Assembly (NCBI RefSeq): GCF_910592395.1
Contig: NC_088323.1
Span: forward strand, 3,470,001-3,534,000
Direction: 5' to 3'
DNA length: 64,000 nt
Source: Lineus longissimus
Lineage: Eukaryota; Nemertea; Pilidiophora; Heteronemertea; Lineidae
Below are positions 48,301 to 63,300 of the stretch, one piece after another. Position numbers and translations under genes: made by a program. The stretch's first letter is position 1, and the number at the start of each line of letters is the position of its first letter. The notes below the pieces were generated by a model. The model was not told where the DNA came from. It saw only the letters and a program-made list of their open reading frames with translations, and searched no databases.

Positions 48301-51300
48301 ACGTCTTCTGCTTGACTGTTTCTTGTGGCTCTTTGTTGGATTAGATAACGCCTCGCATTGTTAATTTCAACTATTCTAAAGTTCTGCCCATCGGTTTATC
48401 CACATAATTTAGATACATGTGAGGCAATTTGTTTCAAAATAAGTTGAAGCCAAGTCGTATTTAAAACTGTTTTTCACTATTTCGAGAGATGGGTTGTTCT
48501 CTGTGACTGTGTTGTTCCCTCACTAATGGAGGTCAAATCATGTTATCGACCGTTTTATTTTTCAGTTTTTGCGAATGATAGTTTTCGTAATGAAATATTG
48601 TATGAAACATCGAAGTCAAACATGTCAGGTGTCAAATACTCAGTTAACAGACATACCATACAAATGATAGAAATCGCACGGCTGACAATGGCGTTGGATG
48701 AATTTAATTTTGGTCAAGCTGTTTGTCAACACGATTTCTGGAAACCGATTGGGATACTTTGACGGGTTTCTCGGTTATCAAACGCAAAGTCATGATAGCT
48801 GTTTCTTCACGAGCCTTGACATCTGATATCAATGATAACGCTTATTTATATGTCTGTTCTGTTTGGCGACCTGTTTTCATAAGGAAAGCAATGACCTGTG
48901 GTGAAATCTGTCTGGTTTTTTAGGTCTGGCGGCGCCAGATGTGTTATTTTTCTTTTGCTTTCCAGAATAACGCTGGGAAATCGGATGCAAATAAACCATA
49001 TGGCGCCAAGGGGATTAGTTTGGGGCAAACTTATTTTATATTTTATTTTATTTTTATTTTTACTTCAGAAGTTCTGTATCAATGAAATGGTAGATAATTA
49101 TGTCCTTATCATTAATTCCTTGTACAAATGTGTATTTTTTAGGCCCATCATACGACTTCATTTTTCATTTTAAGCGGCAGAGGAGTCCCCGAAAATTCAC
49201 TCTAGTGCTAGCTTTTGTGAACTGCAGTACATTGTCGTCGTCAATTACACAAATTAATACTACAAGTGATTGCACATTTATCCCATTAGGCGTAAAACAC
49301 TGCAAAGGGCACAAAAAGGTACGGAATACAAAAGTACTTGCTATCACCTTAAGAAAGAGTAAAGTGAAGGGTACTCTATTCTAAGGACTATGACATCGTA
49401 TTTGCCTGATGTTACTACGAATTATAACTTGAGAGGATTGCAGAACAATCCCATTAGCACTGCAAACGGCAACATAATAAGCCCTTATAAACAACATGAT
49501 AAGTATATGGATATAGTTGTGTTTCTAAATAACAAGACATGGAGAGGAAGAGAGATCACGAAAACGAGAAGGACTTGACATTTATATGGCTTGGTGTAGC
49601 TGGCATGAGGAGAAGTCTTCATTGAATTTATCCGAAAAATTATGAAGACGTGTTCCTATCCTCATCATGCTATAGGCTGATCGTTGGTGGAAATTGTCAT
49701 AGAAGTGCACCAATTTATTATCTTGAGAGATTTGTTAGTCGCAATTTTGCTAATGGAGCAAATTAGTTGCAAAGATTTAATCAACGGGTCATAATTACAC
49801 AGGTTTTCAAGAAAAGAGCTATTATGATGTAGCCGTCATCATGGAGTTACTTCATGGTGACCTTGGATTGAATTGCCTAGTATTGATTTTCAGCTCCTCA
49901 ACGATAATTGATCTTGTCAATCAGTTTCGACATTTCCATCTGCCATGTTAAATCATTCATGGTTGATGTCATATGCAGTTTTATTGTACCCAGGAGTACA
50001 CCGGTTTTAGAAAGTTCAAACTGTCATGTCCCAGACATGAAGCTATTAACTGATCTGAGCATCATTGCAACGTCACGTTCACCTGTCAATTATAATTTAT
50101 TTGAAGAAGAAACCTTCCCATAAATCACACCAAACAATACCCTAGCGTGGTTTCAGTATTTCGCTAATGGTGTTTTAACTGCCAAATCCTGTTGCACCAA
50201 AATTAAATGTTAAATGTTGAAATTAAGTAGTCATGACGTGTCTTACACTTAACACCTGAGAAGAATACGTTCGTGACATTTTTTGAAGAACTTCGCTTAA
50301 CATTGATACGTCACCGTCAAAACGCTTTAGGTCTTAATTAATCAAACTCATCTCCCACAAGTGGATGATTATCGTTCAGCAACATCTTTATGCTGAAATT
50401 CGTTTATTCTGTTCAATTTGACACATTATGTGGTTTTCAGACAGCATTCGTTTTCACCAGTTCTTCGCTGTAGGCTACATTATTATAAATTTTTGGAAGA
50501 CCTGAAAGTGACTTAACTTTCTCTTCAAAAACCTATTTTGAGTCAACTGTCACAAATTAGGTAATTACGTTAGGTGTTCACATTTCTGTTTAAAGACAAA
50601 ATAAATAAAAATGAATATCGGCGAGGGATCCAGATTTCAAACATGGTTGTTTTGGAGTTGTAATATGATTGCTAAAGTTGAAGGTAACACGCTCCGTGAG
50701 ACCTTTGGTATTTATATTTTTTGTTAACAGCATTTCTCAATGAAGTCCGAAATATAAGCTGAATTACCTTAATTAAGAGTAGATGCTGAATATGCGTCAT
50801 AATGTTGAAGGAAGACTGTAGTGAGAATCAAGATGGGCCCTATTAAGTCAGTACTATGAACGTCGATGCTATCTCACTTTCCATCGGCACTGTATTCCAC
50901 GCTCGTACGAGAACTATCTTTATCAAGAATTTAAACCACCAAAACTATATATTAGTCACCTAGTCTGAGACTTCAGGTTTGATCCCCCCCCCTCCAGCTA
51001 CCGAGCCTAACTCACTGACTATATAGTCCCTTTTGGAATAATCGCACATGTAAGGTAAGGATGTTGAAACACTCCTTCGCAACCTAATCTTAACCTAACC
51101 TAGAGACTAGATGAAAACTGGATATGACACATCAACGTATTACGTTTCACTACTGTTTTTTTTCTGCAACAGTTCCGTATCTCAAGATGACTAATGGATC
51201 ATGGCGTGCAGACTATAATACCCCCAAGGCACTAATATTGCGCTCGAAGAAGTTCTCTGTGCAATGATCGGAGAAATAATGATTCGCGTTAACAAGCCAA

Positions 51301-54300
51301 TGTTTAAAAATCAGCGATAACGTAGGAAGAGTTCAGAACTGTAATCTTGGTTCTTTCAGTCTCAGCTAGACAGCAGTTTTCCGGTGCCATGCTGACCTGA
51401 TCGTACTACTGTGAGCGTTGGGCATTGTTGCACGTACGTTCAGGCATGTCATGAGCTGACAATGATGAAGTTCATGTTTTATGTCAAGTGTGTCGAATTT
51501 CCGTGTTAGGACCAGGGAAGAGGGAGGGACTCATAGCTAATCCTAACACTGTTCGCTGTGTGAAACACATTGATTGATGTGTATGGATGATCCTTTGTAC
51601 GCGTTGGAAAACTACCTATAATGACTAGTGTCTAGGATCAGTTTGAAGCAAAGGCGTGAAATCTAATAGAGATGCGGGGTCAAGTATTATTGCAATAAGA
51701 ATGAAACGTAAAGGAGTGCTCCCCTCTAGGTCATGATATTTCTAATGGAAATAAATGAAATGAAATGAAATAGAGAGTCACTATAATGCGTCAATGTGTC
51801 ACTGACCTACTGTTAATGATTTGCATGTGGGGAGTATGGCATATCCGGTTACAAATTACACACTAACTGTCAAGCGAGACCTAATCTCTCAAAGCGAATT
51901 CAGGAAATAAAAAGATCCCCAGCAAATCACGATTGGATTCACTCGCCCTAATAGGAATTATCGAAAGCTGCAGCCATACTAACTCGGGTGTGATCCATCA
52001 TTTTAAGCTTCGGCATCCCGTGGTTCTTCTGACGACATCCCGTGGAGGTGTGGATGTGAAGTAATTATACGTCAAATTCCTCTCGAGAATTTACCTCGAC
52101 TTTCTTAGCACTGCTTAGGCGAGCTGGGCAAAGCATGTCGTAATCCGGAGAAGGTTTGCCTCACAGCGCTGGTGTCAAATGCAGCATGTCAATCAATTAT
52201 TGTCGCTGACATTTTTCTATGGGACTGCTGTCCATACACAGTAGCCTGTTCGTGGACGTCGCTGTTATAATATCGTTGTTGCTATCTATTACGACTGACT
52301 TACGTAGTGTGGTAGAAATTCACCAACGATGGAGAACTATCTTGACTCCCTTCACCTTGGCCGGCCGTTCTAGCAGTGTGGGCTATGTAGGTTCATTAAA
52401 CCAGAGTGTTTCAAATAAAGGGTCCAATCGGCGGCCTCTTGGTAAATAATATGCGCCGTTAAAAAAACTACATCTAGTTTGACTTGGTGATACTGATATT
52501 CCTTTTCAAACCCGTATCTTCATGTGGCCCGCCTTGCTCCTACCGAAAATGTCCCCTCGTTGACATCAAAGAAACATATCCTGGTTAGCATGCCAGGCTG
52601 CTGACACCTTTTCATGTGAGCATGTTGAGGAAAACCTTTCATGAAAGGCAGTGCATTATCATCTTTTACACGCAAAAACGAAACTGACAAGAAACTGGAC
52701 CAAGAAGGTAAACAACACTATAGTATCCTTGATCCCACCGGATAGACAACATTTCCGGCGCTACCGTTTCGTTCACTACGGCACGCGTTGCGGATGGATA
52801 TAATTGGGCCAGTATTGCAATTATCCTCCTCAGGAGGACCCTGGACATCGTAAATAACTTTAATAACGTACTCTCTGCCATAATATTGATAAATTGTTTG
52901 CCATTACAACTAAGGTACACGCTAAGATGATTGAAGAATTGACTGAGTTATCAAGTCAGACCTTCGCCAAAATTATAAAGGAGACTGAAAACAGAAGGTA
53001 TAGGGTTCAATTGGTAGTATGCATTTATGCACAGTTGGGATGCTCGATTCAATTCGATTGATCTTTATACGACGTGGCCAGTTCATGGAAAGATAGTACA
53101 TGGAAAGGGTTAGGCATTCAAATGACTAGTTTATATGAATTCCCAAGTATACTTCGAATCTGTAAATGACCGGGTATCACGTTATCCTCTAGGCTGTAAT
53201 CAGAAGATAGTACCAGTCTTGAATCATCGTATCTGGGAACCGGTACAGATGAGAATCACATTTTATTCCGCTCATGAATGCACCCCGATTGAAGTAATCC
53301 CAGTGCGTTTATAATACTAATTCTAGTCATATATCATATTCGGTCGCGTCTCCATGCATAAATGCGCACATTGATATCCTGGTCATCTTTTAAGAGCTTG
53401 CGAGTGTCCCACATTTTAGGATGTTACTCAAATTTATTGCGAAGCGCTTTTGAATAGCAAGTGTAGAATAGCAACTGCTTTGATTGATCGATTACTCATC
53501 AACTTTTTGATTGATCATCAACTTTTCAACCTGCTTATCTCAAACTATGACAGCCGGTATATACAGAAACCAAAACAGTATCACCAACATTCTACCAACT
53601 ACCATTTGTCCCGTTCTCACGGTAATTGTCCTGGTTGTGTTTGTTTTGGAAAGACCATCAAGGACCGTAACAAGCCACCTAATGGTTCTCAAGTGTCAAT
53701 CGCTTGCCATTCATTTGACGTGTCAGGAATATAGAGGAAAGTGGCTGAGGACATTGTCTGAGCACATAAAATCAAGTGGATGGCAGGATGATTAGTAAGT
53801 AATTCAGCTTGATGCTTTGTCATTAGTGGTTGGTCTTCTGTCTTACGAGTTTCTGTTAAAGGGCAAGGCAAAATGATACTACCAGTTGTTTTAGTGAGAG
53901 ATAATTATTGTTTGTTCCTGTTTTAAAAGAGACATTGATTGATTAATTAACCAAACATGCCATAAATCTCTGGCCTGAATTTTAGCCAGCCAACACCTGC
54001 TAGAAAAAAGACCAACGGTCATTGCACAGCTCCGATAATTGGGTGTGAACCTTGCGAATTAAGCTAAATATTGATACTGCCTAAAGTGCCTGCTGAATTC
54101 TGTGAGCTCGCCAACTTGCTGCTCTACAAATGTCCTGTAGTACCACACATCAGACAAATCCTAATCATAATGATCCTTCCCTAGTAATAAGAAAATGTCA
54201 CACGGGCTTATCACGCTCAATATGAGCAATATCACAGCTCGTCAAATCGCTAGCATTACATATTATATGTTTGATTGATCACTTAACTGTTCTTGCTCTG

Positions 54301-57300
54301 CCCTGGCCTTTAGCAACTGTTATGCATTTTGATGAAGCTGTCATTATCGTCAACTCAGCAATAACTTAACTAGTCATATCTGAAATATAATGTTGTTACC
54401 CAGTTTCGAGAAAAATTCAGTGTTGAAGATCATAAACCTAAAGGCGTTGTAGTTCTTATTCACGATTTTTTGCGTTTTAGATAATGACTGGTTACAGCTG
54501 CTTACAACTAAAATGTATATCCAGTTGCAATAAATGACGAATACTTACATGCAAGGTTTGATAATTGCAGATTATAAACGAGTTTTGAATAAGATGCAAA
54601 ATAATACGATAATAGGGACCGGTGGTATAGATGGTGTCCTCAGTTACCCCGGCGTCGACAATGGTTTGTTAATCGCCATATATCCTGATGCATTGTCATT
54701 GGACCGGCCATGGCGACAATGGCATCAGGTGGTCGTGAATACATAACAAGCATAACAATCTCTCAGCAATAACATGCATGTATCGATTTAAATATTGAGG
54801 CTGCTGGTCGATTTCAATTATTTCACCAATTGATTGGTGGCCGACCAATCTAGTTACTTTGGAACTATCAATACACAAATGTCCTTTGGCTGAACTTTGG
54901 CATATAAGTGAACCTAAGTGGACCATTAATTGGCAGATGATATATCGATTCATGATCATTTGACGACAGCATTCGTATGATCCATGATGTTTTTTTTAAA
55001 ACACGCCTTTTATAGTGAATCCATCACTTATATTCCCTAGTGACACTTTACACTGCAATGGTACCGGGCACGCTGACGCAATACTCTGCAAGTACCTGAA
55101 TCAGTCGATGTCGACATGGAGACCTTTTTTTATTCTGAAAAGCTTTGATTTTACACGTACAGTCGCAAAAAAATTATCAACTAGCGGCAATATCTTATAT
55201 AATTCTCCGAGCAATTAAATGTCTTGGCCAACATCTGAAGTCACTTCCAAAGCTCACATTACAGCTTCGTGATTCCATCAGCTTCGGAGCTAGAGAAACG
55301 CGCTTTGTTTCTTAAATGTTGGAGTCTGTCGCCTCTGGCAGAACTGGAAAATCAATTCGGTGGCACAAATAGGGTCATGTGTGGTCGCGTGGTCTCTGGT
55401 CTACGGATCCGGTTGCTAAAGGGCTAATTATTTGCCGAGACAGACATGCATGTTGTATGATATTGCTGTGTCACTCACAATTATGGCTCTGTCACAAACA
55501 ATGTAAGTCTATACACAGTTCTGTCCCTGCGGATGACGGTTTCGTATTGTCTCTTAAAGGTGAATGAACTTGGAAATAATTTATAATTAGCTAATAAACT
55601 GCTACATGTAATGAAAGAGAAACCGTAAAATTTAAAGCGAGTTTGAAAGGTGCAGAAAGTTGATTGATCTAGTCATTTGCATTTAAGAAAATATTACTTG
55701 GCAAAACCTTTCATTTTTAAGCAGCTATTGTTGTGCCTGATCTGCCTTCGCCAGACAACACTGACTGATGGAAAAGTGTTGACAATGAACCTGTAGCCTT
55801 GGTCCTACTGCAAGCGTGGTGACTGGTACTTTCCTGCTATCACCCTGACAATATATGTCATGCTCTATTCCTCTAAGTAACATTACGATTTGTACAAGTA
55901 GGCCATTACGTCGTGATTAATGATGGATTGGTCGAAATGGCCTCGATTGGCCCTGTCGTCATCAATTATACACAGATAAAGCAGTGGCGAGAGGTGTTCT
56001 GATGGCGATTTGTCTTCGCTGGATGCGTGGGGCAGTAGTTGCCAGAAGTGTTAAATGGGAAAACTATTAGGAGATGCTACCACCAGTCTGCTCTGGGCTC
56101 TTGTGGGAGTGTTTGTTAAAATATCTCTACGTGTAATGTAATGTGATATGCAATGTACTTACAACAACCTTCGACTCTGGACTGAAACAAGGCGACGGCT
56201 GAGCCATGAGGAATGATTTTCTGTTCATATATTGACAGTTTAAAAAACTCTTCGCGCCACGATACCATTACCAGAAACATTTAGAGATTACCCAATATCT
56301 CAGCCGTACAAACATTGACCACTGCCAACATAGTCTCCTTTAATGCATTTCCAAACAAATGAAGCGAAGCAAAAACGTGGATTCATGATTTTTGGCTTTG
56401 AAGATGAATGTATTTCTATTATTACGATAATTCATTTTTGTATACATATGACTGGGGTTTGACTGGTCAGAATATTTCTAACACAATATAAAAGCTATGT
56501 TCATGTACATGAACTCCGATTCAGTCGAGATACACCATAATTGCTAGATGTACCACAGTTTCCTCTTTTGACTCAATCATTCTTCAAATATATCTGATAT
56601 CTGGGACATCGTCTTTGTCATGAATGAGCTGTTTAACAGATGACTCGTAGTGTTAAGCTAATTGTAAGGTGTTATGCTGTGGAAAGCCTCGAGGAGAGCT
56701 CGTGACGGGAAACAAGAAACGATGTTGTTACGATTTGACAAGACAACGCTGAATTAGGTGACAATGATGATGCTGTCTGTCGACTTTGTCATGCCCCCAC
56801 GCATTTGCGTTCTAATTTCCTTTCAGGTCTTACCAGTAATTCTCCTGGCGTGAAGTTAGCAGTCACCTGCCGTTAGCAAGGCATACCTTGCTTGGCAAAC
56901 ATACGCATAGCGCATCTCCGTTATCCAAAAAAGGAATCGCGAAGGCTTCCTGAAGGACAAGTCCATCGCATCTCATCCAAATATTGTCAACAGTCATAAC
57001 CACTACCATGCCCTTGCTCAGCCAGCCTATCACAGGAACCCAAAGAATGCTTGGGACTGACATCTTTATGATTGTAGTCACTTTGACCGCTATAATTAGA
57101 TTATCTTGGGCCCTGAAGACTAATCTTCAAACGGTTAATTACCATGAAGAACCTTGAGATAACGTATAAGTGAGTAATCTGAGTGACCTGTCTTATATGA
57201 GGCTCATACAATGTCCAACATGTCCAATATGGCCGCGGGCAGCATTCTAATGAACATGGTGTCCTTTGTCGCAAACATCAAAAACTTCCGTTGGCACAAC

Positions 57301-60300
57301 AATGGACAGTTAATTCTCCTTGATTTTGTGGAACGAGAGTTATGAATCCACCACCAGGGCCAACATGTCAAGGAATAACTGATTCTGTTAATTTCCGCAA
57401 TGCAGTTAACAATACTTAGTTCACTTCGTATTGTTATCTGCGTACATCTTGCATGGACGTAAGAATTCAATGCGTACAAATGGACGGCCATGGTTCGCGT
57501 GACCAGCTTCTCAGATGCTGTACAGACATTAGCGGTTAGCAAGGCCCCAGGCTGTTCCGTGTTTTCAATGTAAAGATTGGTGCAGGACAACAATCATGAT
57601 ATTGCATTGAGTCAGTTAAGAAATGCTAACAGAGATTAGCCAATTGCCGCTGCGGCTCTTGCTATGATAGAACGTTGACGCACTTCGACATGCGCTTTCT
57701 AACTTGTCTAATGGTGTTTGCATTATCACTCACATATATCTCCTCTGGGACACTAGCTACTGGGCAAACACGACCAAACCATTAGGATTGTAGGATGGGA
57801 TGATGTTGATTAATAAAGACAACGGAAAATAGCGTATGGCCGATGTCACTTAGGTTCATGTCACCGTGAAGAACTTACTTGCAGGAGGTGATTCAAAGGT
57901 TGATGTAACGTGATCTGACGTTCCAAAAGTAATGGACATGTATTTCACAATTTCCTCTAGACTCACAAAATATGTGGTCTTTGCAATACGAATTTGCCTT
58001 CCTTAGCAAGTAGTACCCCTATGTACAGTTGTGAATTTGTTCGGATGTTGAAGCCTATTAGCATTTGTTATAGATCGTATATTATAATTTACCTCCGATC
58101 GTTTATTCCTGAGGGAACTTATGTCCAGTCAGACGCTCGATTTTAGACCTAATAAGAAACAGATAGACAACATGAATAAGAGATCCCTCTTGGCAACCTA
58201 ATAGTCTCTTCGGTCTGGGCAACGTAATACTTTCTTTCTGAGTAATTGAAAATTTGACTACAGTGAGACATCTCTTCGAATCATCTCACCTGGGCCACTA
58301 ACGCTGGATAGAGCCATAATAGAATGTGTGGAAGCTTCTTCCCCGGTCGAAGACGGAGTATCAGTCATTCAATGAACTATTTTGCAAATGTTCATAAGAT
58401 AGAACGCAAAAGAAAAAGTATCGGTGACCACTTATCTGTTAATGTACATGTAATATATTGGATACCATCGGAAACCTTCTGCCCCAATTTCCTTGACGGA
58501 AAAATGTAATGTTTTGAAAAGTTCTTTGCTAGAAGGAATGCGGAAGTGCGTCACGTTGGGGATCTATTCTTACGTTATGCATGCAACGTAACTCGTGTAC
58601 CCGATGTCTACTTCAAAACGCTGTCAAGCATTACTCAACATTATTACTGAGAAAGTCAGGGTAGTTTCTTAAACTATTTCACAAATGAAATCGAACGCAA
58701 AGTAACTGGTCAGCTGGCTGGTAAGACTCGATCACTCAATAGGTAAAATGTAACGTTCTTCCGCTTTCCTCCTTGGGATCGGTTCAGTGTATGCTTTATT
58801 CATTACTTTATGCCAGCGTGAACATTCATCAGTCACTCAGTAAATTGACAGAGGAAATCTGATGCTCTTTTCGGTAAAGCAGTCATCGAAGGAGAATAGA
58901 GTGGCTGTGCATCATTTCCTGCTACATGGCCCGAAGTATCGTAAATACTGTTCATCTCTTCCTTCTATAGAGGTTTATTCCTAAGACAGTATGTTTACCA
59001 AAAGTAGACACCATTAAGAACACAGGCAGGCATGGCTTGAACTTTACATAAGAGAATATAATGACCATTTTTCATCAATCGGTCATGCAGATGTTATAGA
59101 TATTCCGATGCCCACGTACACACTATTTAATAGATGACGAACGGTTCGTTTCTTAGCGACGTGGGTGAAGTAAAGCATGATGTGGTTTGCAAATTGGTAG
59201 GTTTCGGGGGACATATACAAATTATATCTATTCAGCGGATTACCTGAAGTGAAACACGTATTCGTGTATTGATGTTATCTTCGTGATCGAAATGTCATCA
59301 GCGAACACGAGAAGACAATCGCGCTGATTGCATCCTTTCGTAGCGAAATGTCCGTTAACTGCGACTGGAAGGCATCGCCACGACATTGTGCACTGCAGTA
59401 CATTACAAACACTGACACTGTAAACAACTTATTGGACAGGTATGGTTAAACCTGACGAGCCGCTTCATCTTTTAACCCAATGGCTGAAAATATAGCACAT
59501 CTTGTTCGAGCAGGCTGAACGCAGAAGAAAAAGGCGAAGGTTAGAGTAATCACTAACCCTCATCCTCATGTTGGAATCCTTTGAGTGGAGGCATATATAT
59601 ATGCACCTCGATGATGATAGATTACAAATGTTCGGCGAAGATTAGGCAAAAATATGTCTTCCAATCTCCACCTATCATCATCTGTCGCGGTCTTAAAAAG
59701 CATGTGAACAGAATTTCGGTGGAATATCTTTTTTTAGGGGAAAAAATAAGATTGAATGAAAGATAGTCAAGACAAAGTTGGAGCCAATTTCGCAGCGATA
59801 TCTTCGACTCCGAATTGAATGCCAGCATTAATTGGTTGCTTTGATATACCCCGGGTTTTATGACACAAAATGAAAGCATACGAATATCGGCTTAATATTT
59901 CAAATGAGGTTAGGTTTATCAGAGCACCTTTCTGCTGAATTTAATTAAAGTAGGATCAGGTACGGTAAATAACTAAATCAACACTCAGTTTAATGCGGTG
60001 ATGCACCGTAGGCTGATGGAGTACGTGTCTGGAAAAGCAGTGCATACATGCGATAATTCATTTTTAATTGTTGTTGCGTCATGCAATTTTAATAAAATCT
60101 TTAAATCATGTTAACATCCGTTTCCTCCCTCGAGCCGGAATTTTAAACATCCTGATCAAAAAGCCGTGTAAGGCCCCACGCCTATTTTTTTATGAGCGAA
60201 TATGATGGATATGTGAGAATTCTGCTATAGAGAAGTGGAGAGTGTCAATGCACTTATCCTGGAATTCCCGAACACACGCCGTAATATCAATTATAGCCTA

Positions 60301-63300
60301 ATCAAAAGAGCATATGCCAAGTATAATTCGTTATACTTTCTTTTGCCACTTTCCCACACGTGATTTTTAATGGAAATGTAATGTAATGCTACTAACGCCG
60401 TGGCTGATAATTGATCAACAACATACACGTTCGTTTTACCAGATTCATCATCCTGATATGAAGTTTGAGTACTAGCTGCCTGGTAGAAACTGTGATAGGC
60501 GCAAGGGGACTCTTCAAAAGCCACTTGAACTCAATCAAGTCTTTATCGTGAAACACCTTGAACAGCTGAATTTATCTTAAAAATTATTTTTTTCAAACGG
60601 CTTCTTTTTTTTCTAAAATCCCTTGACTGTTAAAATCTGAAAGTCATACCCTGGGTTTGTAGCCAGCTGCGGAGTGCCGGTACATATGCCGCCTATTTTG
60701 CCTGAAGGCCTACAAAGACCATTGTGAAAAAACTCCTTTCTACCGGTCTCATCGATGCTGCATGGTAAATATGCTCGAATTTCTTATGCGACAAAAAAAC
60801 CTCAAACCGGTCACAAAATTATAACAACATAAACCAATGAAAGGAAAACCTATTTCTCGTCCGTCATTCGAGTTCATCCCAAACATTATGGCAGTTCTAC
60901 TGTTTACCCGAACTTTCCCAGATTCTTTAATCAAACGCCCAGGAAATGACCAGATAAATCCTGGTCTTTACAAATGCCATATGCGTAGTGTCAGGTTTTT
61001 CAGAGCTACCGATATAAGGCGCATATTCAACGGTGAGAACAATCTTTAAGAAGCGAATGGTTGTTTTGCCTCTAACAGTTGAAGCTGCACTTGTGATCAA
61101 TACGATGCCACGTATAGGTTGACAAGCTCCTTGGAGCGTAGAGTCATGACATTGTCCCAAATGATCGAATCTTTCCTTCCCTTCAATCTCGGATTCTGAC
61201 CGTACTGATTTCCCCCTTGCTATGTCCGTCACTCTCAAGCTTCAGAACCTGACTCAAGCTTCGTATTAGATGTCGTCTCGCTACAAAATCAATTACTGGT
61301 GTTGTCTTTCCAATCAATCCCTGATCAACAACAAACTAGAAATGCCTTCCACCTTGTACAAATACCATTCCTTTCTTCTACGCACGGCTGGTGAGTGGCT
61401 TTCAGTTTGTGATATCAGCTGACTTTCTGTATTGTTATGATTAGCCACTTCCAGATTTGTCCGTTTGACCGTTGGTTTGACCTTCGGAAAATGCTTCTTC
61501 AAACGCTCGATCTTCTCAGATTGAATAGAATGTTCTTTGCGATTATTATTTTGACATTTCATTAATTACCAGTCGATTTAGTAACCAGATTATTTTGGGA
61601 TTGTTTATCTTTGATGGAGAAGCCACCTAATGACGTCATTAGTAATTATCTGCCAACAGATAATGTGGATCCTGAAATGAATGTCACCGCCTCCACTCAG
61701 GTGGATTATTATTGCATCTGCCCAATTCGCACAAAAGGAGCTTCACCTACATGTTTGACAGCTTTTCTATGGATACAAGCAATACTGATTACAAACATGT
61801 ACCTTCTGGGATCTATTTCGTTATCATACTTAACGCAAGGAACCAGCTTCTCAATTGGATGATAGGCCAAGCATGGTTTCTTGCGTTATCCTAAACAATG
61901 AGGTGAAGCATTGAGAAATAGGTACCGACACATCCGACACATTACAACGGAACCATTCACTCGCGGTTGGTGGTCATAGCTAGCGAATGCTTGGTTACCT
62001 ACCTTAAATAAGGCACCCTGGTCATCCTGCCTGATGTCCTAATTAGTCGAGGGACATGTCTCGACGTGGTTACATGACAAATTGATGTACTTAGTTTCCG
62101 TGATAGCGCTGCGTGAATTACTGATTATGTCTTGTCTGTCTTCTTGTAGAATCCTTTAGGGCCTCCATCCTGCCACTTCGCAATTTGAGGGTCGTAATAT
62201 ATTCTGCTGATTTGCATTTTCAGGGCCGGCCAGCCAGTTGTTAAAAGGCCTGCGTTGGCTCAACTAAGCGTTATCTCCTTCAGTAACAGTAGCGTGAGAA
62301 CTTAACAATTTTAGGCCCTATTCTGCTGGTTCGCAGTTTGGGGGCCACTGTAACTATGTCTTGCTGGAAGCACTTGTTTCAGCTTTTGTCTTGTTTACGG
62401 AGCTTTTTTTGTGTCTGTCATTCTGAATGGAGCACGTAACAGCTTGATGATATCATTCTCTTTACAACCTGTTGGTATTCCTATCCAACAGAAAGTAGTT
62501 TGTGGATCAATATACTTCCCAAAGCACTTTAATTTGTTGTCTCCAGCGAAAAAAAAAAGTTTTTAGAAAGCTCATTATTTCCCAAGGTAAATCAGGGGGC
62601 AGCTTCTCAAAGTTGTGAGCTCTATCTCTAAAAAAATGAGGGAAGTCAACGGCTGACAGTTCACGATCATCCTGACTATCATGATTTTATACTCCATTTA
62701 ACTCTACATACAGATTGGATGTAATGCGATGTAAAAACCTTGGTGGTCAGTCAATATGGTTTAGATACATACCAACATACGACATGAAGGAGCTGGCTGC
62801 GGCTTGGGTCCTTTGAACACCCAAATTGGTCAATTATGATGCCATCAGAGAGATTTCACGGCAAATTACCATTGTTGGTTAGGTAATTGGTCATTGATCT
62901 GTTGATTCTGTCTGGCATGCCGTTACTTGAAGGATGTCTAAAAAGGATAGTTTTCTTGGCAGGCTTTCTGATTACGATGGGATAATCCAATGTCGTCTAC
63001 TCTATTGGAGAGTGGTTTGCCTAATATTGAGTCTCTAATGGAATGTTTCTAATGCTGCATTGGTAAACAAGATTTGGTTGAGTCTACATGTATCAATATC
63101 AAGTCGCTTATTTTACATATGTATATCATTACTCCTTGGGCTGGCGATTGTAATTCGGTGACACTTTATTATTGTGACGATTCGTTGTTATAACAATGCT
63201 ACTACACCAGTCGTACTATTCGTTTCAAAGTATCTAGTGCAACGTATCTATTGACAAGGTTGCTGGTTAAAGGGCTGATGTAGGTTCATAACGAAAACCA

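Noticed and set aside
51081-51105. Telomere-like CCTAACCTAA stretch
   Set aside because: Only two or three irregular units; not an array.
57204-57593. 129-codon minus-strand frame, with short plausible plus-strand frames opposite
   Set aside because: No recognisable domain, no splice sites linking it to other frames, and the opposite strand is broken by stops. It could be a decayed coding remnant but cannot be supported.
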